Assembly (NCBI GenBank): GCA_022559845.1
Contig: CM040126.1
Coordinates: 46,494,458-46,558,457, forward strand
Direction: 5' to 3'
DNA from: Amorphophallus konjac
Lineage: Eukaryota; Streptophyta; Magnoliopsida; Alismatales; Araceae
Length of the DNA stretch: 64,000 nucleotides
The notes under the pieces were generated by a model that made no database searches, was not told the DNA's origin, and saw nothing but the letters and a program-made list of their open reading frames with translations. How positions within the stretch are numbered: position 1 is the first letter of the stretch; each line of letters starts with the position of its first letter. Shown here piece after piece: positions 11,097 to 22,442 of the stretch. The position numbers and the translations under genes are program-made.

Positions 11097-14000
11097 TGTT
11101 GTGCATGTGATTTTGATGATTACAAAATGATTTTGTTACTTGACCTTGCTTGGCCTTGTGCTTGAATAATACTTCATGTTCTCATGTTTGAACAATACTT
11201 CATGTTCTCATGTGCCTTGTGCTTGAATGATACTTCATGTTCTCATGCGCTTGAATCATACTTGTTCTCATGCTATGGAGTCATGTTCTAGAATGAGAAT
11301 GAATTAGTAAAATAATGCTTCTGAATGCCATCAACATGAATGAGTCTTTATGCTCATATGAATGCTATCATGCTCACTTGTTTGTAATAGCTCAACTCTC
11401 ACTGGAATGAGAGTCATGTTCATTTGAATGCAAGTATGCTAATCTTCTTGCATTGCAGGAACGAGTCTTGATGGACATCAGGTGGAACTCAAGAGAATGC
11501 TTAACTACGTCATCTTGTTGTCCACCATTCAGAACTTGTGTTAATTCTATCTCCATTCTTCTAAGAACCATTGGTAAGACTTGGCAATTCACATATCTTC
11601 AGTTAAGTGAATTTTGGGTGAGAAAGCTACAGTATGTTGACCCATAGTACTTGTGCATAGATATACATGTGGCTTCATGTACCTTCTTCATGAGTCCTTA
11701 GGGTTTGAAGATGTAGGCTTTCATGCATATTCTTCTAAGTGGCCAAAGTCATGAATGTTAGTCTTTGTCATCAAGAATGCCATTTGAATGAATGTGTGTT
11801 TGAATGGTTAGCATGTTATAAACCTTCATGAGGCATGAATGTTTCAAATTTGAATGTGGATCATGCACTTTCTACTTGAACCTCTTTAAGCTTGTGATGT
11901 GCTTGAAATATTCTTCAAGACTTTTGAGAGTTGGCTCTATATTGCTCATGCATAGCATGAATGCTTGGTCTTGTGAGCTACGCACCAAAAGCTTGATTTA
12001 TTAACTTGATGTGTGAAAGACTTGCATGTAATGTAATGTGGAAACATCTTTACAAACATGCATAGCTACATATGTGTAAGAGATCATGAGGATGCATAAT
12101 GAAAATGCATATTTGCATTTGTTTGCACATGTGTGTGTTTAGGTGTTCACACTTGTCAAATTGAGTTTCATGATATGTAAGCGTATCGTGGCAAGGCTAC
12201 TTGAATGATTGAGCCCCCATATCATTACATTTGCCTTAGATGCAATGGAAGATTCAAAGTTCCCCAAATGCCATAGCCCGTGACTTTGTCTTTATGAAAA
12301 CATTTATTTATGCAATGAGCATTTGGATGGTTGACAAGTTATGAAGGTTCTTTTGGAAGAATCTAGTTCATGAGCTCTTAACTTTCACACATGTGGTAAC
12401 CTCACACTCTTGTGTTTCTACAGGTCCAAAGATGGTTCTTAAACCCTCTCATGTCAATTGGATGATGGTAACATCTAACCATCTTTATGTCAAGTTCCGG
12501 GTTGTTTTCATGCACATCTTTCATGAGATCTTAATGCATTGATGGTGGTTCATGCATTTCTCAAATGAGATTTCTTGGACTGTTAAAGTCAAGATTTTGG
12601 TTGCCTTGTGATGGACTAATGATTAATTCAATGTGAGCATTAATGAAACCATCATGCTTATGGAAAGGCTCAAAATGTTCAATGAAAGTGCTTATTCAAC
12701 TTGCATATGTTCATGCAAATACTTATTGTGATCTTGTGGCCAAAGATGCTAATTACACATTAAAGCTTCCATGACATTGCATTTGGTCATACATGTTTTG
12801 GTTGGTTAAATTGAGAAGACAAATACATATTTAAATGGTTCAATGATGTGTTTTAATGTCAACATATTAATAGTGTTGTTGCTTGATGCAAAGATTTTGA
12901 TTCCCAACTAACCACTTGCTTTTTCATGTTTTCAAGATGAAAATACATGGTTAATCTACATGGGGTTATGGTAACATTTAAACATTTATTTCCCCATGAT
13001 TTCATGTTGAATTAATGGAGTTTTCTAGCCCTTTCTAGCTTGGGTCGACCCATTGGGTCGACCCCTAAGTGTTCTGGACCGGACAGAACACAGAACCTTG
13101 ACCCTGTGTGCATGGGTCGACCCATGGGGTCGACCCATGAAATCTGGGTTTGTTTTCTGCTTCCAGGCCGCCTTCAGGCTCCCTGGGGGTCGACCCATGG
13201 GGTCGACCCATCCCGGCACGGGTTTCTCGGGAGCTTCCGAAACCCTATGGAATCATATCTAAAGTTTACCAAAATACCCCCAAATGGTTACTAATGTTAT
13301 TGGGGGGTTTCTAACATGTATTGGGAGGGTTTTATGTGTCTTTTGTCCACTCCACTATATATATGAATGTGAACTCCGAATTTGATGAGGTGAGAAGCCC
13401 TAATGTATCTTGTTCTATCTTGTAGGTGGAGAAAAGGGGGAAAGCAACCAAGGAGCTCTTGAGGAAGGGTTATCATCTACATCCATGGAGATTTGGAGCT
13501 CATGGTAGAAGAAGAAAAGAAGCGTCTCGACGAGAGGAACGCGAGGACGCTCAAATCGCGGCCATCCGACATTGAGCCAAGAAGATCCGGAGTCTTTCTT
13601 GAAGGGGGAGCTTCATACATGCCTTATCTTCTTTGATTCATTCTCTAGAGTTTGTTTGGGGCTCAATGCATCTATTTGTCTTAGGTTCTTAAATTTCTGG
13701 AAGGATATTCTGTGTGGGTGTTCGGAGAAAGGGGTCTCCGAGTGATTGGTTGATGCGGGTGCATCGTTTTGTGCGGAGCATATCCGCGTGTGTGCTTGGG
13801 CATTTTGTGGGGTTTGTTCCCCGTGTGTGATTGGGGGATTTCTCCCGTGTGATTGTGTAGGCTTCGTCCTACGTGTGGGTGTTGGAGCTTGGCTTCGTGT
13901 GTGTGTGGGGTTTAATCCCCGGGCTATTTTATACAGCAGTGAAGCCTCACCGGTTTGGTGAGGGGTGGACGTAGGGTGCCCGTCGTGGTCCCGAACCACC

Positions 14001-14267
14001 TTAAAAATCCCCGTGTTTTGTGGCTTGCATTGTGGTTTGTGTTGTGGTGGTTTGTGTTATCGTTCTTATCTCATTATCCTTTCGAGTGAGAACGGTGAGA
14101 TTGAGAGAATCAAATCTATTCCAATTAGTTTAAATTCCTCACTCTTGCTAATCTTGCTAATTCCGCTGTAAGGTAGTAAATAGTTTTAATTGGACATAAT
14201 TTTAGTGGAGGGTTCTATTCACCCCCCCCCCTCTAGAACCGTGTTCCTGCACTACGGGACCCCAACA
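11097..14267 (+). repeat. 3' LTR of the Sirevirus-like element
   Basis: This 3171-bp direct repeat of 3456-6656 starts TGTTGTGCATG and ends CCCCAACA. It has six instead of eight GGGTCGACCC palindromes, because a 32-bp segment is absent. Its TATA box is near 13356. It is followed by TGCTA, the right-hand target duplication. Confidence 0.9.
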
Positions 14268-15640
14268 TGCTATCAGCCGGGGAGAGGCCTCGGCGCACAA
14301 CTGCAAGGGCGGTCCAAGCCGGTCCCTAAAGGAAGAAAGATGAATAGGAGGGGCCTCGGCTATCAAGAGTCTGCCTTCGCTCTCTTGGGCGATTCTGGGC
14401 CCTTGACATGGGACTACCACCAGCATTTTGTTAAAGACCCTCTCCAGCCAGGCACATTAAAAGCATCTCCAGATCAGCCCAAGCAGGAAGACGAAGTTCA
14501 CATAGCCAACAGCCCGCCATTGCTGCCTAAGGGACTGGTTAATGACATGATTGATTGTAGCCAAGCATTTGAAAGGCTATTTTATGAAGATGAAAGTTGC
14601 TAGGATAACCAGGAGGTGCATCTCGTGTGTTATCAGCCGCGGAAGCCAGCTTGTCGTCCATGGGAAAGGGGGAGCTCACCCATCATCTTTACTTGGTCTC
14701 CCTCCCGTCTTATGTCCCTCTTCCAACTGCTGGAATCTATACCCCGTCCACCTCCTATCATGGTCAATCCGTTTTTCACAGAAATGCCGCTCGAGGTATT
14801 ATTTGTGCCATGTGCATGTGGGCAATGCCCACCCATTGATCTCTCCACCATGTGGTCCTCCTCATCCGATCTCTCCAATATGTGGTTCTCTTCTTCGATC
14901 CGTTCTTTGATGTTCTTTTCCCGTCTCTCTTCCCCCGTCAACTTCCTCCTCCTCCATCGTCCTCTCCCTCTTGCTATATGATCTCTACTGACTCTCTCAA
15001 AAAAAAACGTCAAATTTGAAACGGAGATTTCAGTGGAAGATTACGCTGTCTTTTCTCCATCCTCCTCCCAGGGGCATGAGGTCCCTGCTACCTCCTTCCC
15101 ATTAGATTTCCTTTCTCCTAGGTTAGACGTAGGGTCCGTCGAGTCTAGGGAAGTAGAGTCTGTTAGGTCTAGAGAAGTAGGGTCTTGTTCTAGGTCATCC
15201 AACCCTTCTCGCTTGAGCCGTGCCCGCTTGCGCGTCATTCCAAATCATTCCTGATAGGTTCTTGCAGGATCTAGCTCAGCGATGTCATGCTCTTATGAAG
15301 TGCCCGGAGTTTATCGCTACGACGATTGTGATAGAAGAAGATGAGGAGCAAGAAGGGGTGTGGAGCGACGATGGACTAGGTGTTTATGAAATCATGGATG
15401 AAAAAGACCGGTCGATGATGAGGATAGCAACGTAGATGACACCGTCGATCTGTATGCGCAAGGATTAAAGAGATTCGACGAGCCATCGTCGGCAGTGGAT
15501 GAACCTACAAAGGAAATAAATCTGGGAACTGAAGAAGACCCAGGCCCATTATCATTGCTGCTAATCTCCCTCCAGAGTAGAAGAAGATATAATCAAGTTC
15601 TAAGGGAGTATAGCGATTCTTTCGCCTGATCTTACGAGGA
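14268..15640 (+). pseudogene. Tat pol: G-patch-like linker and pre-RT region
   Basis: The Tat element resumes directly after the nested copy. The first residues, YQPGRGLGAQLQG, match the glycine-rich segment that follows the protease in Tat polyproteins (commonly GYxPGxGLG). The open stretch ends at 14603. A low-complexity, pyrimidine-rich section (14640-15000) and short frames follow, up to the RT lead-in at about 15640. No catalytic residue is expected here. The join with 3417-3455 confirms that the two halves belong to one element. Confidence 0.65.
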
Positions 15641-15641
15641 C

Positions 15642-16570
15642 ATGCCGGGTCTTGACCCCTCTTTAGTGGAACATCGACTCGTGCTTAAACCAGGGGCAAC
15701 ACCCGTAAAACAAAGGTCAAGAAGATTTCACCCCCACATGGCCTTAAGATTAAGGAAGATGTCGATAAATTGTACAAGGCCAAGTTTATCAGAGTTGTCT
15801 TATATCCTCAGTGGGTGGCGAACATAGTCCCTGTTATCAAGAAGGATGGAAAGGTGCGTATTTGCATTGATTTCAGGGATCTTAACAAAGCATGTCCCAA
15901 AGATGATTTCCCGCTGCCTCACATAGACGTATTGGTGGACAATACCACCGGGTACGAAGCATTGTCATTCATGGATGGTTATTCAGGATATAACCAGATC
16001 CGTCTCGCTCCCGAAGATCAAGAGAAAACCTCCTTCACCACGCCCTGGGGTACGTATTGCTATGTGGTCATGCCGTTCGGTTTGAAGAATGCGGTGCCAC
16101 TTATCAAAGGGCGATGATGGCCATATTCCACGACATGATGCATGTTTACATGGAAGCCTACGTGGATGATATCTTGGTGAAGTCGAGAACTAAAGAAGAA
16201 CACCCCGCTATTCTGGCTAAGGTGCTCCAGAGAGCTAGGGAGTACCAGTTAAAAATGAATCCAAAGAAATATGTTTTTGGAGTCTCTTCAGGAAGTTGCT
16301 AGGCTTTATAGTTAGCAAACGGGGGATTCAGATCGATCCTAACAAAGCAAAGGCCGTCATGGACATGCCTCCGCTAAGAATATCACGGAACTTCGAGGAC
16401 TGATTGGTCGATTGCAATTCATTAGAAGATTCATATCCCAGCATTCTCAGAGGTGCCGCCCGTTTTATGAATTGTTAAAGGCGGGGGTTAAATTTGAATG
16501 GAATCAAGATTGTCAAAAGGCCTATGAGGATTTAAAGGAATATTTGACCAATCCCCCAGTTTTGTAACCT
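15642..16570 (+). pseudogene. Tat pol: reverse transcriptase domain, frameshifted
   Basis: The lead-in MPGLDPSLVEHRLVLKPG and KQRSRRFHP is typical for Tat and Athila RT. Then come YPQWVANIVPVIKKDGK and RICIDFRDLNKACPKDDFPL (about 15800-15925), FMDGYSGYNQI with its catalytic Asp (about 15970) and, after a one-base deletion near 16090, EAYVDDILVKS with the YVDD active site (about 16156-16190). The thumb and connection follow in shifting frames (GFIVSKRGIQIDPNKAKAV; LRGLIGRLQFIRRFISQ). Active-site residues survive but at least three frame changes prevent a full product. RT would copy element RNA into DNA. Confidence 0.85.
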
Positions 16571-16900
16571 CCTGTCCCTGGAAACCCCTAATCCTATACA
16601 TTTCTGTCATCGAGGACTCCCTAGGGGCGTTTTAGCACAAGTAGATGAAGAAGGCAAAGAGCGGGCAGCTTATTACCTCTCCAGGTTATTTAACCCGCAG
16701 GAGACCAAATACACTGCCATGGAGAAGACTTGTGCGCCTTAGTGTGGGTAGCTCAGAAACTAAACACTATTTTCTAGCCCACCCAGTTAGGTTGATCTCT
16801 AGAATGGACCCGATCCGTTATCTCTTAGAAAAGCCATCCTTTCTAGTAGGTTAGCTCGCTGGCAGAGCTTCCTCTCTCAGTTTGATATCACATTCGTTGT
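16571..16900 (+). pseudogene. Tat pol: remnant of the first RNase H
   Basis: This is the position of the standard gypsy RNase H after RT. Only fragments can be read across changing frames: a block near 16600-16680 (GVLAQVDEEGKERAAYYLSR-like) and, near 16850-16930, RWQSFLSQFDITFV and KAIKGYAIAEHLA, which normally link the two RNase H domains. Stops interrupt every frame, so it is non-functional. Confidence 0.6.
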
Positions 16901-17009
16901 TCAGAAGGCAATCAAAGGATATGCCATCGCTGAGCATCTTGCCCATCTTCCTATCCCCTGCAAGGACTCTATTCAGGATGATTTCCCTGACGAGCATCTC
17001 TCTGTTCTT

Positions 17010-17450
17010 ACCCATCATCCCTTTTGGTCTCTGCACTTCGATGGTGCACTCAATTCTCAAGGCCGAGGGATAGGTGCTTTTCTCTCACTCCGAAAGGGGT
17101 GACGATTCCCTTTGCTTATCAGCTCAATTTTCATGCTACCAACAACATCGCTGAGTATGAGGCTCTCCAGGCCGGATTGAAGCACGCCTACCTCTTAGGA
17201 GCGTGCTATTTGAACATCATAGGAGACTCTCAGCTCGTCCTGCGGCAGGTTCTGTCCACTTACCGCACCCGTGACCCGAAGCCCAAGCCATATCAGGATT
17301 TGGTCACTCTCTTGGCTAGGCAATTGATCTATATCCATATCCCTCGATCTCAGAATATCCTTGCTGATGCGCTGGCATCACTCGCTTCCTCTTTATCTTT
17401 CCCTCTCAGTCGAGCACTGAGACTATCGTCGTTCAGAGATTGGACGCACC
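17010..17450 (+). pseudogene. Tat pol: second, archaeal-type RNase H (aRH)
   Basis: The segment LHFDGALNSQGRG starts the domain (Asp near 17039). NIAEYEALQAGL supplies the Glu, IIGDSQLVLRQV the second Asp (near 17223) and NILADALASLA the last Asp (near 17363), so all four acidic residues expected in this fold are visible. A one-base frame change lies near 17095. The extra aRH after a gypsy RNase H is a known marker of the Tat clade and is the best single support for the classification. It would degrade RNA in RNA-DNA hybrids during reverse transcription. Confidence 0.82.
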
Positions 17451-17539
17451 CTCTCTTCAGGATCCTTGGTATCACAACCTTAGGAAGACTGTTGAGGCTA
17501 GGGCTGAGAAGGAAGATTTGAAGGAAGTATCTTTAACAG

Positions 17540-18831
17540 AAGTAGAGGAGATCTTGGAGGAAGAAGAATTGCCATGGTACCATGAAATCGAGCTGTATTG
17601 CAAAGATGGATCGTTCCCTGAAGGGGCAAACGCCGAGCAGCGTAAGGCTATCAGAAGAGCCGCCTCGAAGTACACTATCATTGCTGAGAATTGTACAGGC
17701 GCGCTCTCAATGGAATGCTCATGAGATGCCTAGATGATGATGAAGCTTGGAAGGTGGCTGAAGCAGCCCATTCTAGTGAGTGTGGAGGTCATGTCAATGG
17801 CCAGGCTCTAGCGAAGAAAATCCTTAGGCAGGGTTACTATTGGCCCACTCTAGAGGAAGATTGCTCCCTCTATGTCGGAGGTGTCTTAAATGCCAACTCC
17901 ACGCTGATAAAATCCATGCTCCAGCTTCATCTCTTCATCCTCTCTCTGCTCCTTGGCCATTCTCTATGTGGCTTTCGACATTGTCGGCCCGCTCGGTGAT
18001 CCTAACTCTGAGACCAAGCAAAAATCCTTCATCCTTACCGCCACTGAGTACTTCACCAAGTGGGCCGAAGCGGAGGCGTACGCAGAGATCAAAGCAACCA
18101 CGGTGTGCCGCTTCATCATGAAGAATATTATCTCGCAGTTCGGAGTGCCAAGCAGCATCGTCACCGACAATGGACCCCAGTTCATCGCTCAAGAGGTCAA
18201 GGACCTATGTAAGAAGTTCAATATTGCATTGCATCATTCATTTCCATATTATCCTTAAGGCAACGGTCAAGTCGAGGTCACTAATAAAACCCTTCTTAAA
18301 ATCATAAAGAAAACATGCGAATCTCACAAATTTTCTGATTGGCCTGAACGATTAGTGGAAGCTCTATAGGCTTACCGCACCTCCGTCCGTACTCCTACGG
18401 GGCAAACCCCCAATGCTCTCACTTATGGGATGGAGGCGGTGCTCCCACACGAGATCTTAATCCCTTCTCTAAGGGTGCAGCTCGATAAGGAACTTAATCT
18501 CGATGAACGTCGAGAGGCGTTAATCGTTCAGCTGGAACTCTTGGAGGAGAAGAGGATGAATGCGGCCGATTACGTGTCCGTTTATCAAAAGAGAGTTTCA
18601 TGTTATTTTCAAAAGAAGATAATTGAACGTAAATTTCAGATAGGTGATATGGTTTTGAAACGTAAATTCATTAGGTCCGGAGGTCCCAGGTCCAAATTGC
18701 AACCTAACTGGGAAGGTCCGTTTGTCGTTAAAGAATCTTATCCAGGGAACGCTTATCGCTTAGTCAACGTAGAAGGTGAGGAGCTGTCTCACGCTTGCAA
18801 TGGGTTGTATCTTACGCACTTTTATACTTAG
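17540..18831 (+). pseudogene. Tat pol: integrase
   Basis: The N-terminal zinc region lies at 17690-17920 (AHSSECGGHVNG; ILRQGYYWPTLEEDC; then KCQLHADKIHAP in another frame). In the catalytic core the three acidic positions are FDIVGPL (about 17975), TDNGPQF (about 18163) and GQVEVTN (about 18265). The C-terminal part, GMEAVLPHEILIPSLRV, and the end block ELSHACNGLYLTHFYT close the frame at 18831. Stops interrupt the frame at 18256 and 18367, and there are several frame changes between 17720 and 17960. No chromodomain is seen, as expected for Tat. Integrase would insert the cDNA into the genome. Confidence 0.85.
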
Positions 18832-19571
18832 AGTCAAGCTAATGAAGCCCGGTAGCAGACTGTCCCTTTTCCTCAATCACGAAGGAGGATTCCGAGTTTG
18901 GCAAATCACACACTTCACGACGTCCCTGGTCGGTTCCCCAGTCATGTAAACACTGTTTTCTCCTTGGCCATGCCGGGGGAAGTCAAAGTCCCTGTCTGTT
19001 CTCTCCTCGGCTGAATCTAGGGGCAAGAGGTATATAAGGGGGCGATGACTGATCTAGACACCCTGATGAGAGGAGGTCTCAAATAGGGGCAGTCTGTTAT
19101 GACCTGATTCCACAAGAAAAAGCAAAGAAGAAAAGAAAGAGAAGGAGCACGAATCGCGACAAAAAATAAAGACCTATTTCAAAAGTCTGTATCTCAAAAT
19201 CAAAGCTCCACAAAAATGAAAAACTAGGCATGGCAAGAGTGGCAGTACAGTTTCCCCGCGGGACGTTATGAGCCCGGTCGTATGCGTGCCTAGGGTGGAT
19301 AAAGGTTCGATGACGGACACAAAGTCCCCGGCTCAACAGACTGAATCTCTGAAAGGATTGTCATGAGAAGGACTCAAACCATGGAAACCTCTACACCTGG
19401 CCTAAGCTTACCTCTTGAATTCTATTTTTCTTTTAGGACCAAACAGTACCCAGGGTATGGCCTCGGTAGAAGCACCATCATACAGATTGGCCCTGGCTAG
19501 GGATTGTCACCTCAAAAGCACGCCGATCTCAGGAGGTTCCTAGTGGGGCAGGAAGGGCTCTTGTTGCTGGG
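18832..19571. other. Post-pol 3' region of the Tat element, no gene seen
   Basis: This moderately GC-rich non-coding stretch includes GTATATAAGGGGG near 19030 and an AAATAGGGG purine run near 19082. These could be promoter-like or remnants of an internal tract, but no repeat partner supports an LTR edge here. Confidence 0.45.
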
Positions 19572-19745
19572 ATGGAATTGGCTTTCAAAAATCCAAAAAA
19601 TCATATAGTTCAAAATCCAAAAAATCATATATTTCAAAATCCAAAAAAATCATATATTTCAAACACAAAAAAAAATCATATATTTCTAAACTCCAAAAAA
19701 ATCACATATTTCAAAATCCCAAAAAATCATATATTTCAAAAAATA
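19572..19745. repeat. Tandem repeat, about 24-30 bp, A-rich
   Basis: About six units of the type CAAAATCCAAAAAATCATAT are followed by ATTTC. They lie in the hypervariable 3' region downstream of pol, where Tat/Ogre elements are known to gather tandem repeats. Confidence 0.75.
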
Positions 19746-20561
19746 CCATCATCTTACATTGCATGCATTACATTTTCTTCATTATATTTTTGCCTATTTG
19801 ATAAGGCTCCACCCCTTGACCAAATATCAAGAACTGGTCATTTTCTAACTTGTTGCAGGCAAGGGGTTGAGTCTAAGAACAAATTTAACTTGTTTTCTTG
19901 TTTAAGTGTATACAGACGCAGGTTCAAGCGCCCAAGATTCAAAGCTCACAAATCTTTTGTTTCTGGTCCCCTCACGTCTATCATTAGACCGCTAACCATC
20001 TCTGGCGGTTCATAATTAGACCGTTTCCTTTCCGAAAGCTAGAAAAATCAACTCTCAGTAAATTGTCCTCGCGGTCTTAATTTAAACCGTCTAGAGTCTT
20101 CTGGCGGCCCATAATTAGACCATTTTCCTCTCCGAGAGTTGAAAACTCTCAGTTTTCTGAGGCCTGTCTCTAGCGGTCTATCGTAAGACCGCTAGTCTCT
20201 GGTTAGCGGCCCTTTAATGGACCGTTTGTCAGACAGAGAACTCCATTTTAAGCTGATTTGTCCATCCATTCAAGATCAATCAAGCAATCCATTGCACATT
20301 TCTCAACACAAACCTCTTATTCCATTCAATCAAGTTCATTGAACATTATTTCATTGATCATTCCAAGTACATCAAGAAGAAAAGCTTAAATTACATTCAT
20401 TCTTTTGTCCGCGTGAGGCTGGATCTTGCGCAATTCTTTCACATAAGCACGGTATCCTCTTCATCCTCCGCCACCTCTGCTTGCAGAGCACGCACCCAGC
20501 TGATTTCCCACATGATTAGTGCATTCCACACAGCTCGCTCGTCCTCCTCGGTCCAATCTTC

Positions 20562-21642
20562 CTAGCTAGAAGGGCAGGGAAGTGTGATAGTGCAGAACCG
20601 TAGTACGGGTAGCCCAACTTGAAGATAGCACCGGTGAGGGTTGTAGATCGCTAAGGTAGTGTCTCCCACTAGCTGCAGGTCTAGGCCTTGTCGTCGAGGT
20701 ACTCTAAGGGTAGTGCTTTGAAGAGCCCTTGGTCGCATCACGAACTTATCAATAGGCAAAGTGTTGAGGTAGAGGTGACATTCATCTCGTGTCTTCTTGT
20801 CTGCCACCCGGCACTCAACCTGTGAAGAAAACCCAAATGTGCCTCCTATGAAGAATAGTGGGTGGCTCCTGAATATACAGCTAGTTGAAGGTAAGTCTTC
20901 CTTGGGTAGAAATTTGAGTCTCACTCCCATCCAACACTCAAGGATGATCATTGACCCGAAGAGAGGCCCTCCTAGGCAAGCTGAGCTAAGGCCTTCATAG
21001 AGGTATGAAAGGACCGCTTGAGAGATAGATAAACCCCGCCACAGCCCACTAATAATGCTAAGATTTTGGATGTCCAAGAGGTGGTCGGTGGTGGTGAAAA
21101 GAAGACCCCGCACAAGCAAATCGAGGTAGCTTTGGCTATGGCTTCAAATCTTCCGCTCTTGTTCTTACAATAAGCGGTTATCCATTGAGCCATGGGTATC
21201 AAATGGATATGGCGTGGGCTGATCATGGTCCTAACATCTTTTGGATTGTGTATGAAATCCCCTAGAATGAGTGATGGTCTATAGGCTCAACCGTATGGCA
21301 CACTAGGTCTTCATCCCCTACCTTAGTCTTAGGAAGGGCTAGGTAGGTCTCTACCTCCTCTAATAGGACAGTGGCTTCAAAGCTTGGGAAGAGGAAGGTG
21401 TGTGTTTGTGGATGCCATAGCTCTACAAGGGCTGAAATGCTTGACCAATCCAAGGAGATTTTCTGGAAATTCTTAGCTAGAACCACTAAAGGGTGAAGGT
21501 GCCATGCCCTTAGATTGAGAGGACCTCTAAAGGAAGTTCCTTGATCATGGGAGCCACCCACTTTAGGTTGGAGTAGCATCTTGGGCCAGGAAGAAGCTAA
21601 GAAAAGAAAGAAGAAGAAGAGAAGAAAGAGAGGGAAGATCAT
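20562..21642 (-). pseudogene. Antisense PMD-superfamily (DUF7745-like) gene in the Tat element
   Basis: Read on the minus strand, the N-terminal block has DWSSISALVELWHPQTHTF and EATVLLEEVETYLALP. This is the pattern of plant mobile domain and related DUF7745 proteins (ERW..THTF..P.GE.T.TLEDV..l.GLP). After a frame change near 21262 it continues with ISPRHIHLIPMAQWI and ICLCGVFFSPPP. After another near 21120 it continues with LYEGLSSACLGGPLFGSMI and LECWMGVRL. At least two frameshifts separate the parts, so the gene is broken. The function of such retroelement-borne PMD genes is unknown; host PMD proteins act in silencing-related pathways. It lies between pol and the second antisense gene and points back toward pol. 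Confidence 0.55.
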
Positions 21643-22442
21643 GAGAAGAGGAAAATTAAGGAATTCATGAACTTTTGATCAAATTGCAACTTACCTCTCT
21701 TGAGGAACTTGAGCTCAAGTGCTTGGGGATTGAGGTCAGTCGCTGTAGCTCCCCATGCTCTTTCTTAGCAGCCTTTGGCCCGGTGTAGACCATCTCCCCA
21801 TGGCACTAATGTCAAAGCTCCTCTTCATGATGTTCTTGAGTGGTTTTGATGAAATTTCAAGGCTTATAGCAGAGAATTATGGTGAGCTGCGAATTCTGGG
21901 CTTGTTCCTACTTATAGAGCTCTAATTTTAGTGTTGGTGCATTAGGATTAGGGCTGGGTAGCCTTAGTTTAAGTCAGGGTGTGTTCTAGTGCAGATTAGA
22001 GGCCTTATCCTCGGGTTCGGACTCTCACGGAAGAGTCCCGCTCGGACTAACAGGGTTTCTGCACTAGCGCTCTATCGTACGACCGCTAGAGTCCCCACGC
22101 GGTCTACAATTAGACCGTTTTATCCCTTCATCCACCGCCTTCCTCTGTCCTTCTGACGGTCATTGGTTTAACTATTTTTCTACTCTGGCGGTCTTAAAGT
22201 AGACCGTTTGTCAGGTTTTTGTCAGATTTTGGTTAACTCTTTCCCCTCTCAATGTCAGTCTGCCGTCTCTCTCTCCGTCTCTCTCACCCGTACTCTCTGT
22301 CAGTCCTAGGGTAGTGGGTCAGTGAGTCAGCATTCACATCCATACGCATTTGCATCTTAAATAAAAATAACAAAAAGATTTCATTTCACTATCAAAAAAC
22401 TCATGTACAAGTGTGCATCAAAAAGAAAAGGAACAGTATAAA

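Larger units (their letters stand above)
3456..14267 (+). mobile_element. Sirevirus-like (Ty1-copia) gag-only LTR element nested in the Tat element
   Basis: Two near-identical direct repeats of 3201 and 3171 bp start TGTTGTGCATG and end CCCCAACA. A Met-tRNA primer site follows the left copy, and a polypurine tract precedes the right copy. The interior (6657-11096, 4.4 kb) encodes a copia-type Gag only. There is no protease, integrase, RT or RNase H anywhere in it. About 30 differences can be counted by eye between the LTRs, so insertion was recent compared with the decayed host element. It interrupts the Tat element between protease and RT. The layout matches TR-GAG elements: terminal repeats plus gag, mobilised in trans by an autonomous relative. 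Confidence 0.88.

Noticed and set aside
19095..19110. TGTTATGACC as the start of the Tat 3' LTR
   Set aside because: No repeat partner, and a much better polypurine tract plus TGTTGACATCC start occurs at 26626-26660 after the antisense genes.
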